A stretch of 64,000 nt of DNA from Shinella sp. UYSO24. GTDB lineage: Bacteria > Pseudomonadota > Alphaproteobacteria > Rhizobiales > Rhizobiaceae. The stretch is taken from assembly GCA_902167985.1 (NCBI GenBank), contig CABHNZ010000014.1, positions 1 through 64,000 on the forward strand, read 5' to 3'. Each line of letters starts with the position of its first letter. The first letter of the stretch is position 1. The translations under genes were made by a program, and so were the position numbers. Below the pieces are notes generated by a model. It saw only the letters and a list, made by a program, of their open reading frames with translations, was not told the origin of the DNA and ran no database searches. Below are positions 41,457 to 50,903 of the stretch, in pieces.

Positions 41457-42432
41457 CAGAGATATTCAAGCTTCCGCCGGTCGTCCTGCGGCTATCCGCC
41501 TTCATCGGGCTTCTGGCGTTGATCGCCATCGTCTTTCAGTTCTTCGCGCCGGCCTATCTGAGCAATGCCAATATGCATGCGCTGCTGCGCCATATGTCGG
41601 TGAACGGATTGGCTGCGATCGGGCTCACCTTCGTTATCGTCGTCAGGCAATTCGATCTGTCATTTCCCGGTGTTGCATCACTCGGCGCGATGACCCTCGG
41701 CTTCCTGCTTGCCACGGACCACAGCCTCTATGTCTCGATCGGCGGCGGCGTTCTCGTCGGGTTGCTGGCCGGGCTTATCAATGGCACTGCAATCGCCTAT
41801 CTGCGCCTGCCCGATATCGTCACGACGATTGCGACCGGCGGCGTGGCGATCGGGCTCTCCTATTTCTATAGCAACGGCACGTCGATCTCGGAAAACTTCT
41901 TCATGTCGGGCATTCTCGACCTGAACGATGCCAAGCTCTTTACCTTCGACATGCCGGTGGTGATCCTAGCCGCGGCTGCCATCGTCGCCGGGATCATCCT
42001 GCATGCGTCTCGCTTTGGCCGTTCGTTTTATGCCACCGGCGAGAACCGCGTGTCGGCCCGTTTTCCGGCATTCGGGTTCGCGCCTATGTTCTCGCGGCCT
42101 TTGCGCTCTGTGGAGCCATGGCCTGTCTGGCGATCACGCTGCTCGTCGCATCGTCCGGTGCCGCCAATGTCACCGCAGGCAGCCAGTTGCTGATGCCGGC
42201 CTTCGCCGCCGTCTATCTCGGCGCGGCACTTTTCGGTGCTCCGTCCATCCCGGCGACGCTGGCAGGTACGCTTTTGATGTCGGCCATGCTGAACGGTTTC
42301 ACGCTGCTCGCCATCCCCTATTACTACTCGGATGCGATCGTCAGCACCGTGCTGATCTGCGCCATCGCCATCTTCGACCCGAAACTGACGGCCGCGCTGA
42401 GCAACCTGCTCGGCGGTCGCACCGCCCGCTGA
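41453..42432 (+). CDS. CUT2 sugar ABC transporter permease, frameshifted
   Basis: About 326 residues with roughly eight to ten membrane segments of the BPD_transp_2 family. The core stretches are LAAIGLTFVIVVRQFDLSFPGVASLGAMTLG and RLPDIVTTIATGGVAIGLSYFY. The C-terminal part (RAYVLAAFALCGAMACLAITLLVASSGAAN onward) is in a second frame, joined by one T near 42063. It pairs with the next permease. Confidence 0.88.
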
Positions 42433-42446
42433 AGGGAGAGGCAGGA

Positions 42447-43436
42447 ATGACCGTCTTCACCGAAAACGTTACGGCACAGCGCAGCCGTCCAGACCTGGAA
42501 ACTTTCTTTGTCCGCTATGGCCTGTTTCTTCTGGTACTCGCCGCCTTCGTGTTGTTTGCCTGGCTTCGTCCAAGCTTCATCAGCGCCGGCAATGTCAATG
42601 ACATGCTGCGCTCCGCAAGCATAGCGGCGCTGATGTTCCTCGGTCTCACCTGGATCATCGCGGCCGGCGAGATCGACGTCAGCTTCATGTCCGTCGCAGC
42701 GCTTGCCAACATGATCGTCGCCGGGCTTGTCCAGGCGGGCTACGGGTGGCCTATCGCCTGTCTCGGCGGCCTGGCGGCCGGTATTGTCTTCGGCCTCGTC
42801 AATGGCGGCCTTGTCGCCGGTTTCAAGCTGCCGGCGCTGGTCATCACCATTGCGACGGGTGGACTTGCGGGTTCGATTGCCGCGGCGATCGGCCTCGGCA
42901 CGTCGATTTCCCTTTCATCGAGCGGTTTCGTCGGGGCGATCCTGCATGCCAATCTCGGCATCGTGCCGGTGATCGCGGTCGTGGTGGCGATCGTCTATGC
43001 GCTTGCGTACTTCATCCAGGAGCATCTGACCTTCGGTCATTACCTCTATGCCATGGAACAGAACCGTGCCTCAGTCATCGAGGCGGGTGTGCCGGTCAAC
43101 CGTATCCTGTTTCTTCTCTATATCCTGTCGGGCGTCGTCTCGGCGATCGCGGGCATTCTGCTGACGGCCGACTTGTCTTCCGGCCAGCCCTATATCGGCA
43201 GTTCCTACTTCATTGATGGCCTGACGGCGGTGCTGCTCGGCGGCATGGCGCTGAAATACGGCAAGCCGAATGTCGTCGGCACACTCGCGGCGGTTCTTTT
43301 GCTCGCGGCCCTGCTGAGCGGCGCGGCACTTCTCGGCTGGACGGACTCGCAGCGACAGATCGTCCGCGGCCTGCTTCTTCTGTTCGGCGTTGCCGTCGTC
43401 GTCTGGGCTCGTCGCAAGAACCGCGCGCATATCTGA
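42447..43436 (+). CDS. CUT2 sugar ABC transporter permease
   Basis: 329 residues, intact BPD_transp_2 protein. It shows MFLGLTWIIAAGEIDVSFMSVAALANM and a conserved loop FGHYLYAMEQNRASVIEAGVPVNRI before the last membrane segments. AGGCAGG precedes the ATG. With 41453-42432 it forms the channel of transporter 1. Confidence 0.93.
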   Translation: MTVFTENVTAQRSRPDLETFFVRYGLFLLVLAAFVLFAWLRPSFISAGNVNDMLRSASIAALMFLGLTWIIAAGEIDVSFMSVAALANMIVAGLVQAGYGWPIACLGGLAAGIVFGLVNGGLVAGFKLPALVITIATGGLAGSIAAAIGLGTSISLSSSGFVGAILHANLGIVPVIAVVVAIVYALAYFIQEHLTFGHYLYAMEQNRASVIEAGVPVNRILFLLYILSGVVSAIAGILLTADLSSGQPYIGSSYFIDGLTAVLLGGMALKYGKPNVVGTLAAVLLLAALLSGAALLGWTDSQRQIVRGLLLLFGVAVVVWARRKNRAHI

Positions 43437-43448
43437 GGCAGGAAGATC

Positions 43449-44486
43449 ATGACCAAAACAATCAAGGCATCGACACCGCGCCCGGTCGGCAAAACCGGCC
43501 TCAACGTCACGGCTCTTGGTATCGGCAGCGCGCCACTGGGTGGCCTCTATGCGTCGGTCGCGACCAGCGATGCCGTCGAGATGCTGCAGGCCGCCTGGAC
43601 CGCTGGCATTCGCTATTTCGACACAGCGCCGATGTATGGCAATGGCCGTTCCGAGCATCTCGTCGGCCAGGTGCTACGCGAAACCGGGGAGAGGGCATTC
43701 GCGCTTTCCACCAAGGTCGGACGGCTGATGACGACGGAGCGTGCCGGCCGCAGATTGCCGCCGGAACCGCCGAAAAACCCGCTCGACCCCGGCTGGTGGA
43801 ACGGCCTGCCGTTTCGCGAGGTCTTCGATTACAGCTATGACGGCGTGATGCGCAGTTTCGACGACAGCCAGCAGCGCCTCGGTATTCCCAGGCCGGACAT
43901 TCTCTATGTTCACGATATCGGCCGTGTCACCCATGCAGACCTGCATGACCATCACTGGCATGCCTTGACCAGAGGTGGCGGCTTCAAGGCGCTGACCGAA
44001 TTGCGGGCTGCCGGCGATATCAGGGGTTTCGGCCTCGGCGTCAACGAATGGCAGGCCATCCGCGACGCGCTCGATGAGGCCGACCTTGATTGCAGCATGC
44101 TTGCCGGGCGCTACACGCTGCTCGATCAGGATGCCGAACGGGAATTCCTGCCGCTTGTCGAAAAGCGCGGCATGGCTCTCGTGGTTGCCGGCGTCTACAA
44201 TTCCGGCATTCTCGCCTCGACTTCGGCAAAGCCGAAATTCAATTATGCCGACGCGCCCGCAGAGATGATCGAGCGGGCGGAACGGCTGCGCGCCATTTGC
44301 AACGGCTTCGATGTGCCGCTGCCGGCCGCCGCCATCCAGTTTCCGCTACGCCACAGTGCGACGACCTGCGTCGTCATCGGCGCCAAGACTGCACAGCAAC
44401 TCACTGCGAATGTCGAATGGTTCGAGCGCGAAATTCCTGATGATCTGTGGGCAGCGCTTGAGAGCGAAGGCCTGATCGGCGCCTGA
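43449..44486 (+). CDS. Aldo/keto reductase, probable D-threo-aldose (L-fucose/L-galactose) 1-dehydrogenase
   Basis: 345 residues, intact. The AKR active-site tetrad can be read: Asp and Tyr in YFDTAPMYGNGRSE, Lys in FALSTKVGR and His in ILYVHDIG. The fold matches the AKR subgroup that oxidises L-fucose and related aldoses to aldonolactones. The next two genes encode a FucU mutarotase and a COG3618 lactonase, which are exactly the neighbours such an enzyme needs. The precise sugar is inference. Confidence 0.88.
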   Translation: MTKTIKASTPRPVGKTGLNVTALGIGSAPLGGLYASVATSDAVEMLQAAWTAGIRYFDTAPMYGNGRSEHLVGQVLRETGERAFALSTKVGRLMTTERAGRRLPPEPPKNPLDPGWWNGLPFREVFDYSYDGVMRSFDDSQQRLGIPRPDILYVHDIGRVTHADLHDHHWHALTRGGGFKALTELRAAGDIRGFGLGVNEWQAIRDALDEADLDCSMLAGRYTLLDQDAEREFLPLVEKRGMALVVAGVYNSGILASTSAKPKFNYADAPAEMIERAERLRAICNGFDVPLPAAAIQFPLRHSATTCVVIGAKTAQQLTANVEWFEREIPDDLWAALESEGLIGA

Positions 44487-44534
44487 CAAGCGCATCCATT
44501 TCCTTGAAACCTGAAAGAGCCGAGAGAGATTGCC

Positions 44535-44975
44535 ATGCTGAAGAACATCCACCCGCTTTTGACGAGCCAATTGCTTTCGGTTCTGGCCGATATGGGCCAT
44601 GGCAACGAGATCGCTATCGTCGATGCCAATTTCCCGGCAGCTGCCTGTGCCGAGCGCCTGATCGACATGCCGGGCCTCACTGTTACGCAGATCGTCGATG
44701 CCGTTCTGACCGTGCTGCCGCTCGACGATTTCGTCGATCAGCCGGTCAGCTACATGCGTGCGCCGGGCGAGGCGCTGCCGATCTATGATGAGTTTTCGGC
44801 CTCCGTCGAAAAGGGCGAGGGCCGGGCAATCGAGCTTGCTGGCATCGACCCTTCAGCTTTCTACGAGCGGGCCAAGGGCGCCTTTGCCGTCATCGCCTCC
44901 GGCGAGCGGCGTCTCTACGGGAATGTCCTGTTGCGAAAGGGCGTCGTGCGTCCCTGCGCCCGCGCTTTTCTCTAA
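44535..44975 (+). CDS. fucU: L-fucose mutarotase (FucU/RbsD family)
   Basis: 146 residues, the usual FucU length. It starts LKNIHPLLTSQLLSVLADMGHGNEIAIVDANFPA, with the catalytic His region MGHGNEI. VLPLDDFVDQPVSYMRAP and a C-terminal RLYGNVLLRKGVVRP are family hallmarks. It interconverts sugar anomers so the downstream dehydrogenase gets the right form. FucU rather than RbsD is favoured by the neighbours and the C-terminal YGN motif. Confidence 0.9.
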   Translation: MLKNIHPLLTSQLLSVLADMGHGNEIAIVDANFPAAACAERLIDMPGLTVTQIVDAVLTVLPLDDFVDQPVSYMRAPGEALPIYDEFSASVEKGEGRAIELAGIDPSAFYERAKGAFAVIASGERRLYGNVLLRKGVVRPCARAFL

Positions 44976-44995
44976 GTCTGCAATGGGAGGATTGC

Positions 44996-45820
44996 ATGCT
45001 GGATAGCCATCAGCATTTCTGGAAGACGAGCCGAACCGATTACGGCTGGCTCACACCTGCGCTTGGAACGATTTATCGGGACTTCATGCCGGACGACCTG
45101 CAGCGCGAGATGCAGCGCGCCGGGATAACCCGCACAATTCTGATACAGGCAGCCGAAACCGAGGCCGAAACCGATTTCCTGCTGTCGATCGCGGCGGAAA
45201 CCGATTTCGTCGCGGGCGTCGTGGGGTGGCTGGATCTCGACAGTGAAGAGTTCGAAGAGCGGCTCGCTCACTATCGCAGCAACCCGCTGTTCGTCGGCGT
45301 GCGGCCGATGCTGCAAGGCCTTGATGACGACGCCTTCATTCTGCGGCCTCGGGTACTGAAAAGCCTGAAGGCGATCGAGGCGGCCGGCCTGCCCTTCGAT
45401 ATCCTGACCTTCACACGCCACCTGCCGCATGTGGCACGGGCGCTGGAACAGGTGCCCGGGTTGCGCGCCGTCATCGATCATATCTCCAAGCCGGAGATCG
45501 CCGACGGAAACTTCGAACCTTGGGCAAGCCGGATGGAGGCGATCGCGGCCTTCCCGAACGTCTCCTGCAAGATCTCCGGCATGGTCACGGAGGCATCGCC
45601 GGATTGGCGGCTTGAGGATTTTCGCCGCTATGTCGATCACGTCGCGACGATTTTCGGGCCGGATCGGTTGATGTTCGGTAGCGACTGGCCCGTCTGCCTG
45701 ATGGCAGCGAGCTATGGAGAGGTCGCCAATCTCGCCCGCAGCCTGCTGTCGAGGCATTTCGGCCCGCCGGCGCTGGAGAAGATCTTCGAGACGAATGCGG
45801 CTGCCTTCTATCGGGTTTGA
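44996..45820 (+). CDS. Amidohydrolase (COG3618), probable sugar 1,5-lactonase (L-fuconolactonase type)
   Basis: 274 residues, intact. The N-terminal DSHQHFW motif and the late RLMFGSDWPVC (metal-ligand Asp) define the lactonase group of the amidohydrolase superfamily, with an intervening VIDHISKP. It would open the fucono- or galactono-lactone made by the aldo/keto reductase, giving the acid that a UxaA-type dehydratase can use. AGGAGG-like spacing upstream (GGGAGGATTGC). Confidence 0.9.
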   Translation: MLDSHQHFWKTSRTDYGWLTPALGTIYRDFMPDDLQREMQRAGITRTILIQAAETEAETDFLLSIAAETDFVAGVVGWLDLDSEEFEERLAHYRSNPLFVGVRPMLQGLDDDAFILRPRVLKSLKAIEAAGLPFDILTFTRHLPHVARALEQVPGLRAVIDHISKPEIADGNFEPWASRMEAIAAFPNVSCKISGMVTEASPDWRLEDFRRYVDHVATIFGPDRLMFGSDWPVCLMAASYGEVANLARSLLSRHFGPPALEKIFETNAAAFYRV

Positions 45821-45853
45821 CAGGCCGTGGGGAACAGCATGGAGGAGATTGGG

Positions 45854-47353
45854 ATGGGAGATGAGCTTCTGTCATTGCGCGGGATCGAAAAATCGTTCGG
45901 TCCGATCAGTGTCCTGAAAGGGATAGACTTCGATATCAGGGCAGGGGAGGTTCACGCCCTGATGGGAGAAAACGGTGCCGGCAAGTCGACGATGATCCGG
46001 ATCATGTCCGGTGCGCATCAGCCGGATGCCGGGGAGATCCGTCTCGGTGGGCACGCGACGCGCTTTGCCAGCCCTCGCAGCGCCCAGGCTGCCGCCATCG
46101 CGGTTGTCCACCAGGAACTGCTGCTCTTTCCCGACATGACGATCGCCGAGAACATATTTCTCGGCCACGCACCGTCCAGCGGCCTTGGCTTGATCGACCG
46201 AAGGCAGATGCGGGAGGAGGCGAGGCGGCTTCTGACCCGGCTGGACTGTCCCGATCTCGACGTCGACGAAATGGTCGGCCGGCTTTCGGTCGCCAACCGG
46301 CAGCGTGTGGAAATTGCCCGCGCGCTGTCGAAAAATGCGCGCGTCCTCATCATGGATGAGCCGACTGCGGCACTCGCCGAGGCCGATGTCGTGCGCCTTC
46401 TCGATGTCGTGCGCATGCTGCGTAAGGATGGGGTCGGCATCGTCTATGTCAGCCATCGGATGAACGAGATTTTCGAGATCGCTGACCGGGTCACGGTCCT
46501 GCGCGACGGGCGGACGATTTCGACGCAACCGATCGCCGAGGTGACGGAGGCAGGGCTGGTTTCCAAAATGGTCGGCCGCGAGATCACGCATCTCTTTCCC
46601 AAGCAGGACGTGGAACTGGGCAAGACAGTTCTGCAGGTCGCCAATCTCTCGTGCACGGGCCGGATCGAGGACATCAGCTTCAGTGTCAGGGCCGGCGAAA
46701 TTCTGGGCATCGCGGGTCTGGTCGGCTCCGGTCGCACCGAGCTTGCCGAAACCATATTCGGTGCGACGCCGTCGACTTCAGGAGAGATCCGCATCGACGG
46801 CCAGCCGGTCGAAATATCGAGTATCCGTGACGCGATCGACAAGGGCATTGCCTATGTGCCGGAGGATCGCGGTCAGCACGGGCTGGTTCGCCGCCAGAGC
46901 ATCAGGGACAATGTCGTGATGCCGATCCTCGACAGGATCGCGAGAGGCTGGATGGTGGATCGCGCCCGCGAGCTCACGTTATCGCAGAGCGCCATCGAAC
47001 GCTTTGCGGTCCGCGCCCGTGGCCCGATGCAGGTGGTCGGAGAGCTTTCCGGCGGCAATCAGCAGAAGGTCGTCATCGCCAAATGGCTGGCAACCAAGCC
47101 AAGAGTTCTGATCCTCGACGAGCCGACGCGTGGCGTCGATGTCGGGGCAAAGTCCGAAATTCATAAACTGATGGTCGAACTGGCCAGGGAAGGCATGGCA
47201 ATCGTGATGATTTCCAGCGAACTGCCGGAGGTGCTCGGCATGAGTGACCGCGTGCTGGTCATGAATGGTGGCCGGATGGCCGCCGTCATCGACCGCAAAG
47301 AGGCGACGGCCGAAACCGTTGGCGCGGCGATGATGCAGGGACGCGCCGCATGA
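45854..47353 (+). CDS. CUT2 sugar ABC transporter ATP-binding protein (two ABC domains)
   Basis: 499 residues, intact. The first half has Walker A GENGAGKST, LSVANRQRVEIARALS and LIMDEPTAAL. The second half has GLVGSGRTELAETIFG, VPEDRGQHGL, LSGGNQQKVVIAKWL and LILDEPTRGVDVG. Start MGDELL at 45854 lies 7 nt after GGAGGA. It is the energy subunit of transporter 2 of the locus. Confidence 0.94.
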   Translation: MGDELLSLRGIEKSFGPISVLKGIDFDIRAGEVHALMGENGAGKSTMIRIMSGAHQPDAGEIRLGGHATRFASPRSAQAAAIAVVHQELLLFPDMTIAENIFLGHAPSSGLGLIDRRQMREEARRLLTRLDCPDLDVDEMVGRLSVANRQRVEIARALSKNARVLIMDEPTAALAEADVVRLLDVVRMLRKDGVGIVYVSHRMNEIFEIADRVTVLRDGRTISTQPIAEVTEAGLVSKMVGREITHLFPKQDVELGKTVLQVANLSCTGRIEDISFSVRAGEILGIAGLVGSGRTELAETIFGATPSTSGEIRIDGQPVEISSIRDAIDKGIAYVPEDRGQHGLVRRQSIRDNVVMPILDRIARGWMVDRARELTLSQSAIERFAVRARGPMQVVGELSGGNQQKVVIAKWLATKPRVLILDEPTRGVDVGAKSEIHKLMVELAREGMAIVMISSELPEVLGMSDRVLVMNGGRMAAVIDRKEATAETVGAAMMQGRAA

Positions 47354-48294
47354 ATGCGACGAGATTGCGTAGACTGATCGGCCAGGAGGCCGTTCTTGCG
47401 GCAGTGATCGTCGCGCTGTTCATCGTGGTTGCGCTCGCCAATCCGCGATTCCTGTCCACCAATAACCTGACGACGATCTTCGTCGGCAACGCCTATATCG
47501 CCGTTGCTGCGATCGGCATGTCGCTTGTCATCATTTCCGGCCATATCGACGTGTCGATCGGCGCGCTCATCGGCGTCCTCGCCACGGTCTCGGGCCTGCT
47601 GGTGACGAACGGCTATCCGGTCTGGTTCTGCTGGCTCGCGCCCGTTGTCGCAGGCTGTGTCATCAACACGCTGCTGGGTGCGATGATTGCATACCTGCGC
47701 GTGCCGTCGATCATTGCCACGCTTGCGATGCTGTCCATCCTTAAAGGCCTCTTGATAACGGTCACGGGCGGCGCCTGGATTTCCGGCCTGCCGCCGGAAT
47801 TCCAGCTGGCACAGTTCCGATTTCTCGGCATTCCGCTGCCGATCGTTTTCATGGTGGTGCTGACTTTTGCCATGGCCTTCGTCATGGCGCGCACGCCTTT
47901 CGGGCGAAGCGTCTATGCGGTCGGCGGCAACCCGGAAGCAGCCGATGCCGTCGGCATTTCCCACCACCGTACGACAGTCAAGGTTTTTGCCCTTCACGGC
48001 ATCTTTGCCGGCCTATCGGCTATCCTGTTTGCGACCCAGTTGCAGGTAATCCAGTCGACGGTTCCCAACGGCCTGGAATTGCTGATCATCTCTGCCTCTG
48101 TTGTCGGTGGCGTCTCCATCCTTGGTGGTGTGGGCACAGTGGCGGGCTCGACGCTGGCGGCCATCCTGTTTGCGGCAATCGGGTCTGCCCTGATCTTCGT
48201 CAACGTCTCGGCCTACTGGCTGCGTGCCGTGCAAGGCATCCTCATTCTCGCAACAGTGCTCGCCGACGTCGCCAGACGTGGTCGGGCCGGTTGA
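47350..48294 (+). CDS. CUT2 sugar ABC transporter permease
   Basis: 314 residues, intact BPD_transp_2 protein. IAVAAIGMSLVIISGHIDVSIGALIG and RTPFGRSVYAVGGNPEAADAVGI are the conserved regions. It overlaps the ATPase stop by 4 nt (ATGA), so it is coupled to it. Confidence 0.94.
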   Translation: MNATRLRRLIGQEAVLAAVIVALFIVVALANPRFLSTNNLTTIFVGNAYIAVAAIGMSLVIISGHIDVSIGALIGVLATVSGLLVTNGYPVWFCWLAPVVAGCVINTLLGAMIAYLRVPSIIATLAMLSILKGLLITVTGGAWISGLPPEFQLAQFRFLGIPLPIVFMVVLTFAMAFVMARTPFGRSVYAVGGNPEAADAVGISHHRTTVKVFALHGIFAGLSAILFATQLQVIQSTVPNGLELLIISASVVGGVSILGGVGTVAGSTLAAILFAAIGSALIFVNVSAYWLRAVQGILILATVLADVARRGRAG

Positions 48295-48305
48295 AGGGGC
48301 GCGCA

Positions 48306-49247
48306 ATGAACTACAAGCTTCTCTTCCGCCACGAAACGCTGCTCTTCATCATCCTGCTCGGCGTCGTTGCCGTGCTGGCGTCGCAGAACGAGCGGTTTCT
48401 GACTGCTGCCAATCTCCTGAACCAGACGCGGCTGATGACGGAACTCGGCCTGATCGCCGTCGCGATGACCTTTGTCATCATCACCGGCGGGATCGATCTG
48501 TCCGTCGGGTCGATCCTCGGACTGTCTGCCATCCTTGTCGGCGAATTGTGGAAGATGGGACTGCCCCTGCCGATCGCCGCCATTCTTGCGATTGCTGCAG
48601 GAACGCTGGGCGGTTTCGTCAACGGGTTGATCATAACCCGTTTCCGTGTGCCGCCGCTGATCGCGACGCTCGCGACTTTGGCGCTCTATCGCGGCCTTGC
48701 CGAAGGTATCAGCCAGGCACAATCCGTCCGCGGCTACCCCGCCTGGTTCCTGAGCCTTGGTCAGGGCAATTTCCTCGGCATTCCGATGCAGCTCTGGCTG
48801 CTTGCCGCGGTCATCATCGTCGCGGTCATCATCCTGCGTGTCACGCCTGCCGGGCGAAAAGTCTACGCGATCGGCAACAATGAGGCGGCGGCGCGCTATT
48901 CCGGCATCGAGGTGGCACGCATCAAGCTCTGGATCTACGCCGCCTCCGGATTTCTTGCCGGAACGGCCGCCGTCGTCTTCGTCAGCCGCGTCTCGACGAC
49001 GCGCTCCGACATGGGGACGGGGCTGGAACTGGATGCGATCACGGCCGTGGTTCTGGGAGGCACGTCGATCTTCGGCGGTCGCGGCACGATCATCGGCACG
49101 GTGCTCGGCCTGCTGCTCATTCAGGTTCTGAAGAACGGCTTGTCGCTATCGGGCGTCAAGAGCGACGGCACGGTCGTCGTCATCGGCGTGGTGCTCATCG
49201 CGGCCGTTCTCATATCCAATCTGGTCGCCCGCTTCTCGCGGGACTGA
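48306..49247 (+). CDS. CUT2 sugar ABC transporter permease
   Basis: 313 residues, intact, starting MNYKLLFRHE after GAAGGGGC. IAVAMTFVIITGGIDLSVGSILGLSAI and TPAGRKVYAIGNNEAAARYSGI match the family. It pairs with the preceding permease. The RhaP/RhaQ pair of rhizobial rhamnose uptake has the same architecture. Confidence 0.94.
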   Translation: MNYKLLFRHETLLFIILLGVVAVLASQNERFLTAANLLNQTRLMTELGLIAVAMTFVIITGGIDLSVGSILGLSAILVGELWKMGLPLPIAAILAIAAGTLGGFVNGLIITRFRVPPLIATLATLALYRGLAEGISQAQSVRGYPAWFLSLGQGNFLGIPMQLWLLAAVIIVAVIILRVTPAGRKVYAIGNNEAAARYSGIEVARIKLWIYAASGFLAGTAAVVFVSRVSTTRSDMGTGLELDAITAVVLGGTSIFGGRGTIIGTVLGLLLIQVLKNGLSLSGVKSDGTVVVIGVVLIAAVLISNLVARFSRD

Positions 49248-49305
49248 CCAAAAGCGTACCGCTCCGGCAGGAGCGTGCAACCGATCGGGAAAAGGAGGAG
49301 TTTCC

Positions 49306-50422
49306 ATGCGATCACTTATCACGACGCTTCAGGCGAGCGCATTCTTGTTGCGAGCTGATACCCATGGCAGCCCATGCACAGCAGGCGACATGGACGGGCG
49401 GGGACGGGCAGCCCACTAGTCCGCTGGCTTGCGACGCATCCGCCGCGGCCGCAGATCCGGGCCAGTACAATGGCGCGAGCCCGACTGGCGCACCGGATCG
49501 CAAGGGCAAGCCGATCAAGGTCGTCGATGTGCCGAAGCTCGTCGGTATCGGCTATTTCATGTCAAGCGCTGCCGGCGCCCAGCAGGCCGCCAAGGAGATC
49601 GGCAGCCTGACTGTGACCACAGACGGGCCGACCAAGGCTAATATCGACGAGCAGATCACCTTCATCGACAACTATATCACCAGCGGTGTCGACGGGATCA
49701 TGCTGTCGGCCAACGACCCGGTCGCTGTCGCGCCGGTGCTGAAGAAGGCGCTCGAAGGCGGCATCAATGTCGTGACCTATGATGCGGATGCCGAGCCGGA
49801 TGCGCGCCAATGGTTCGTCAATCCTGCCACGGCCAATGGCGTTGCGAAGACGCTGATCGACCAGCTTGCCCAGCAGATCGGGCAGGATGGACATTTTGCC
49901 ATCGTTACCTCGACCTTCACCACGCCGAACCAGGCGCGCTGGATTAGCGAGATGGCCGCTTATTCGGCCAAATGCTATCCGAAGATGAAGTTCCTGGAGA
50001 CGGTAGAGGCGCAGGAAGACAACATCTTGTCCTTCAATCAGGCCCAGACACTGATCAACAAATATGGCGATGAGCTGAAGGGCATTGTCGGCATGACCAG
50101 TGTCGCGACGCCTGCCGCATCTGAAGCCGTGCAGCAGAACAAGCTCTGCGGCAAGGTTGCCGTGATCGGGCTCGCCCTGCCGAATGCCATGAAACCCTAT
50201 ATCAATGGTGGCTGTGTGAAATCGGCAGTGCTCTGGAGCACCGAAGACATGGGGTATGCGGCCGCGACCGCCTTGCGGGCGCTGGCTGACGGAACGCTGA
50301 AACCCGGCGACAAGACGTTCAAGGCCGGCCGTCTCGGCGACCTGCAGATCGTCAACAAGAGTGAGATCCTGCTCGCGCGCCAAGGTCTTACCAAGGAGAA
50401 TATCGCCAGCTTCAACTTCTGA
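49306..50422 (+). CDS. CUT2 sugar substrate-binding protein (RhaS/LsrB type), signal peptide frameshifted
   Basis: The mature body (from AAHAQQATWTGGDG to ENIASFNF) is intact, with IGYFMSSAAGAQQAAKEIG, GVDGIMLSANDPVAVAPVLKKALEGGI and VVTYDADAEPDAR, typical of RhaS/LsrB-like proteins. The signal peptide starts in another frame at 49306, after AAAGGAGGAG. Restoring two single bases near 49350 and 49355 gives a leader MRSLITTLQASAFLL continuing as ASLIPMAAHAQQ. A start at the internal ATG 49364 would have no export signal. It is the binding protein of transporter 2. Confidence 0.87.
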
Positions 50423-50430
50423 CGGATTTT

Positions 50431-50460
50431 CCGCACGGCCGGGGAGGCCTGGCCGTGCGG
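50431..50460 (+). terminator. Strong hairpin after binding-protein gene
   Basis: CCGCACGGCC (50431-50440) pairs perfectly with GGCCGTGCGG (50451-50460). It starts 9 bp after the stop codon and is not followed by a T-run. It may be a stabilising 3' end or partial terminator before the last small gene. Confidence 0.6.
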
Positions 50461-50518
50461 GGAAGGCTTTTGGCAGGGCCGCAAGCCGGAATTCAAACGC
50501 CAAGAATGAGGAGAGGAT

Positions 50519-50821
50519 ATGCCCCGTTCAGTGCCCGCAGTCGCCATTTTCATCGCGAAACCCGGCGAGGAGGAAAAGGTAGAAGAGCTTCTCACGAGCC
50601 TGGTAATACCCAGCAATGCCGAGCAGGGTGTTATTTCCTACAGGCTTCACCGCGATCGCGAAGACCCTCAACGCTTCGTCTTCACCGAGGAGTGGGAAAG
50701 CCAGACTGCGCTCGACGCGCATGTCGGCTCAGCCCATGTCCGCAAGGTCTTCGACGTCTTGCCGGATTATCTGGATGGGTCGGAGATCATCTTTCTCAAT
50801 CGCTTGGCGCCGCCCTCTTGA
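50519..50821 (+). CDS. Antibiotic biosynthesis monooxygenase (ABM)-domain protein
   Basis: 100 residues, one ferredoxin-like ABM domain. EEEKVEELLTSLVIPSNAEQGVISYRLHRD and the later FVFTEEWESQTALDAHVGSAHVRKV are the family pattern, as in YgiN or LsrG-like quinol monooxygenases and isomerases. It is the last gene of the plus-strand sugar array. A GAGGAG Shine-Dalgarno lies before the ATG. LsrG accompanies an LsrB/RhaS-like binding protein in the AI-2 system, but no LsrF or LsrK is present here. Confidence 0.88.
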   Translation: MPRSVPAVAIFIAKPGEEEKVEELLTSLVIPSNAEQGVISYRLHRDREDPQRFVFTEEWESQTALDAHVGSAHVRKVFDVLPDYLDGSEIIFLNRLAPPS

Positions 50822-50903
50822 TAATATGTCGAGGTTTCGGGGTCTCTGCGGAGCCGAGTATCCCTTCCTTTCAGGAGGGCGGATCTCGCAACCTTCCATG
50901 CCA

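Noticed and set aside
50519..50821. Interpreting the ABM protein plus LsrB-like binding protein as an AI-2 (lsr) system
   Set aside because: No LsrK, LsrF or LsrR homologue is present, and the enzymes around it point to a sugar-acid pathway.
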